From positions 79,577,550 to 79,641,549 of the forward strand of contig CM045729.1 in NCBI GenBank assembly GCA_024760905.1: a stretch of 64,000 nucleotides of DNA. Reading direction: 5' to 3'. The notes beneath the pieces were generated by a model. The model was not told the origin of the DNA. It made no database searches and saw nothing but the letters and a program-made list of their open reading frames with translations. This document shows positions 63,687 to 64,000 of the stretch, piece after piece (within the stretch, counting starts at the first letter, position 1; each line of letters begins with the position of its first letter). This DNA is from Plotosus lineatus. Its lineage: Eukaryota > Chordata > Actinopteri > Siluriformes > Plotosidae. A program made the position numbers and the translations under genes.

Positions 63687-63925
63687 CAGGGATCCCTCGC
63701 TACTTCCAGGTTCAATAAATGCGGCTTAAGTGCATCACAGTTTTTTAAAAAATTAAGTAATTAATTAAATAAATATAAAAAAAAATTAAATAAGGAAATT
63801 AAGGAATAGGTGGAAAAGTTAAGGAAAATGGCACAAAAACAAGGCGATTTTGCAAAAAAAAAAAAAAAAAACCCTGAACCAACAAAAAACAAAAAAACAA
63901 CCCAAAATCTCCCATCAAAACCATC
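63687..63925 (+). mobile_element. TA-type MITE (CAGGGATCCCTC family), 5' part
   Basis: TIR cagggatccctcgctacttc after TA (63685-63686), then ggcttaagtgcatcacagtt, aaggaaattaaggaatagg and aaaacaaggcgattttgcaa. It diverges at about 63925 (tgtgtctgcgcagccacgcc), before the right arm. Confidence 0.85.
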
Positions 63926-64000
63926 TGTGTGTCTGCGCAGCCACGCCCCCCTCTCCTCCGGAGCCTAGTATTAAGTGTGCCTCAGGATAATGTCTAATCA

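Overview
This window looks like repeat-dominated, intergenic vertebrate DNA, most likely from a ray-finned fish. The evidence is a mix of Rex3-like (RTE) LINEs, a second RTE-clade LINE with a (GAA)n tail, an L2/Rex1-like LINE, Tc1/mariner and pogo/Tigger-like DNA transposons, several tRNA-derived SINE families and abundant (CA)n, (AT)n and (ATT)n microsatellites. No operons or prokaryotic signals are present. I found no convincing host protein-coding gene; every recognisable protein sequence belongs to a mobile element.

Four SINE groups recur and are named here for convenience. SINE-A has a tRNA-Glu-like head, a core, and a tail built from the 5' end plus the 3' end of the RTE LINE, then (ACAG)n or (GAA)n. 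SINE-B has the same head and core, but its tail ends ccctaattaggattaagcgg followed by (GAAT)n. SINE-C has a tRNA-like head and a (CTAC)n tail. SINE-D has a different tRNA-like head followed by a SINE-B-type tail.

Layout. 1-300 is a Rex3 relic and 395-5090 holds SINE-D copies, an L2 relic and a SINE-C. 5979-9075 has SINE-B pairs in inverted orientation around SINE-C and SINE-A. 9200-17100 has SINEs, TA-flanked MITEs, mariner and Tc1 relics and microsatellites. 17086-22536 is a MITE, a Rex3 copy and then a nearly complete L2 element. 22843-26597 has SINE-A, SINE-D, a pogo-type MITE and a truncated Tc1. 26636-27695 is a small TIR element carrying the start of a THAP-domain gene and, convergently, the N-terminal exon of a SAP-domain protein. 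28521-32592 is an RTE copy split by a second, different TIR element (28827-29838). 32640-40653 is mostly SINE-B/D and relics in AT-rich unique DNA. 41104-42767 is an RTE copy with intact ends, a perfect 16-bp target duplication and an internal deletion. 45500-47370 is the largest repeat-poor island. 47411-49229 has an RTE 3' fragment, SINE-B and a Tigger-like element. 49444-52912 has MITEs, an L2 relic and SINE-D. 55484-58867 has a Tigger MITE, two SINE-A fragments (one nested in a Tc1) and a MITE. 58941-62090 is a full-length but frameshifted RTE on the minus strand. The window ends in SINE-B, SINE-D and a cut MITE.

How the parts relate: the RTE LINE is the probable source of the enzyme that moves SINE-A, because they share both terminal segments. 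Several insertions are dated relative to each other by nesting: SINE in Tc1, RTE in MITE, and TIR element in RTE. The most novel-looking item is the THAP/SAP element at 26636-27695.
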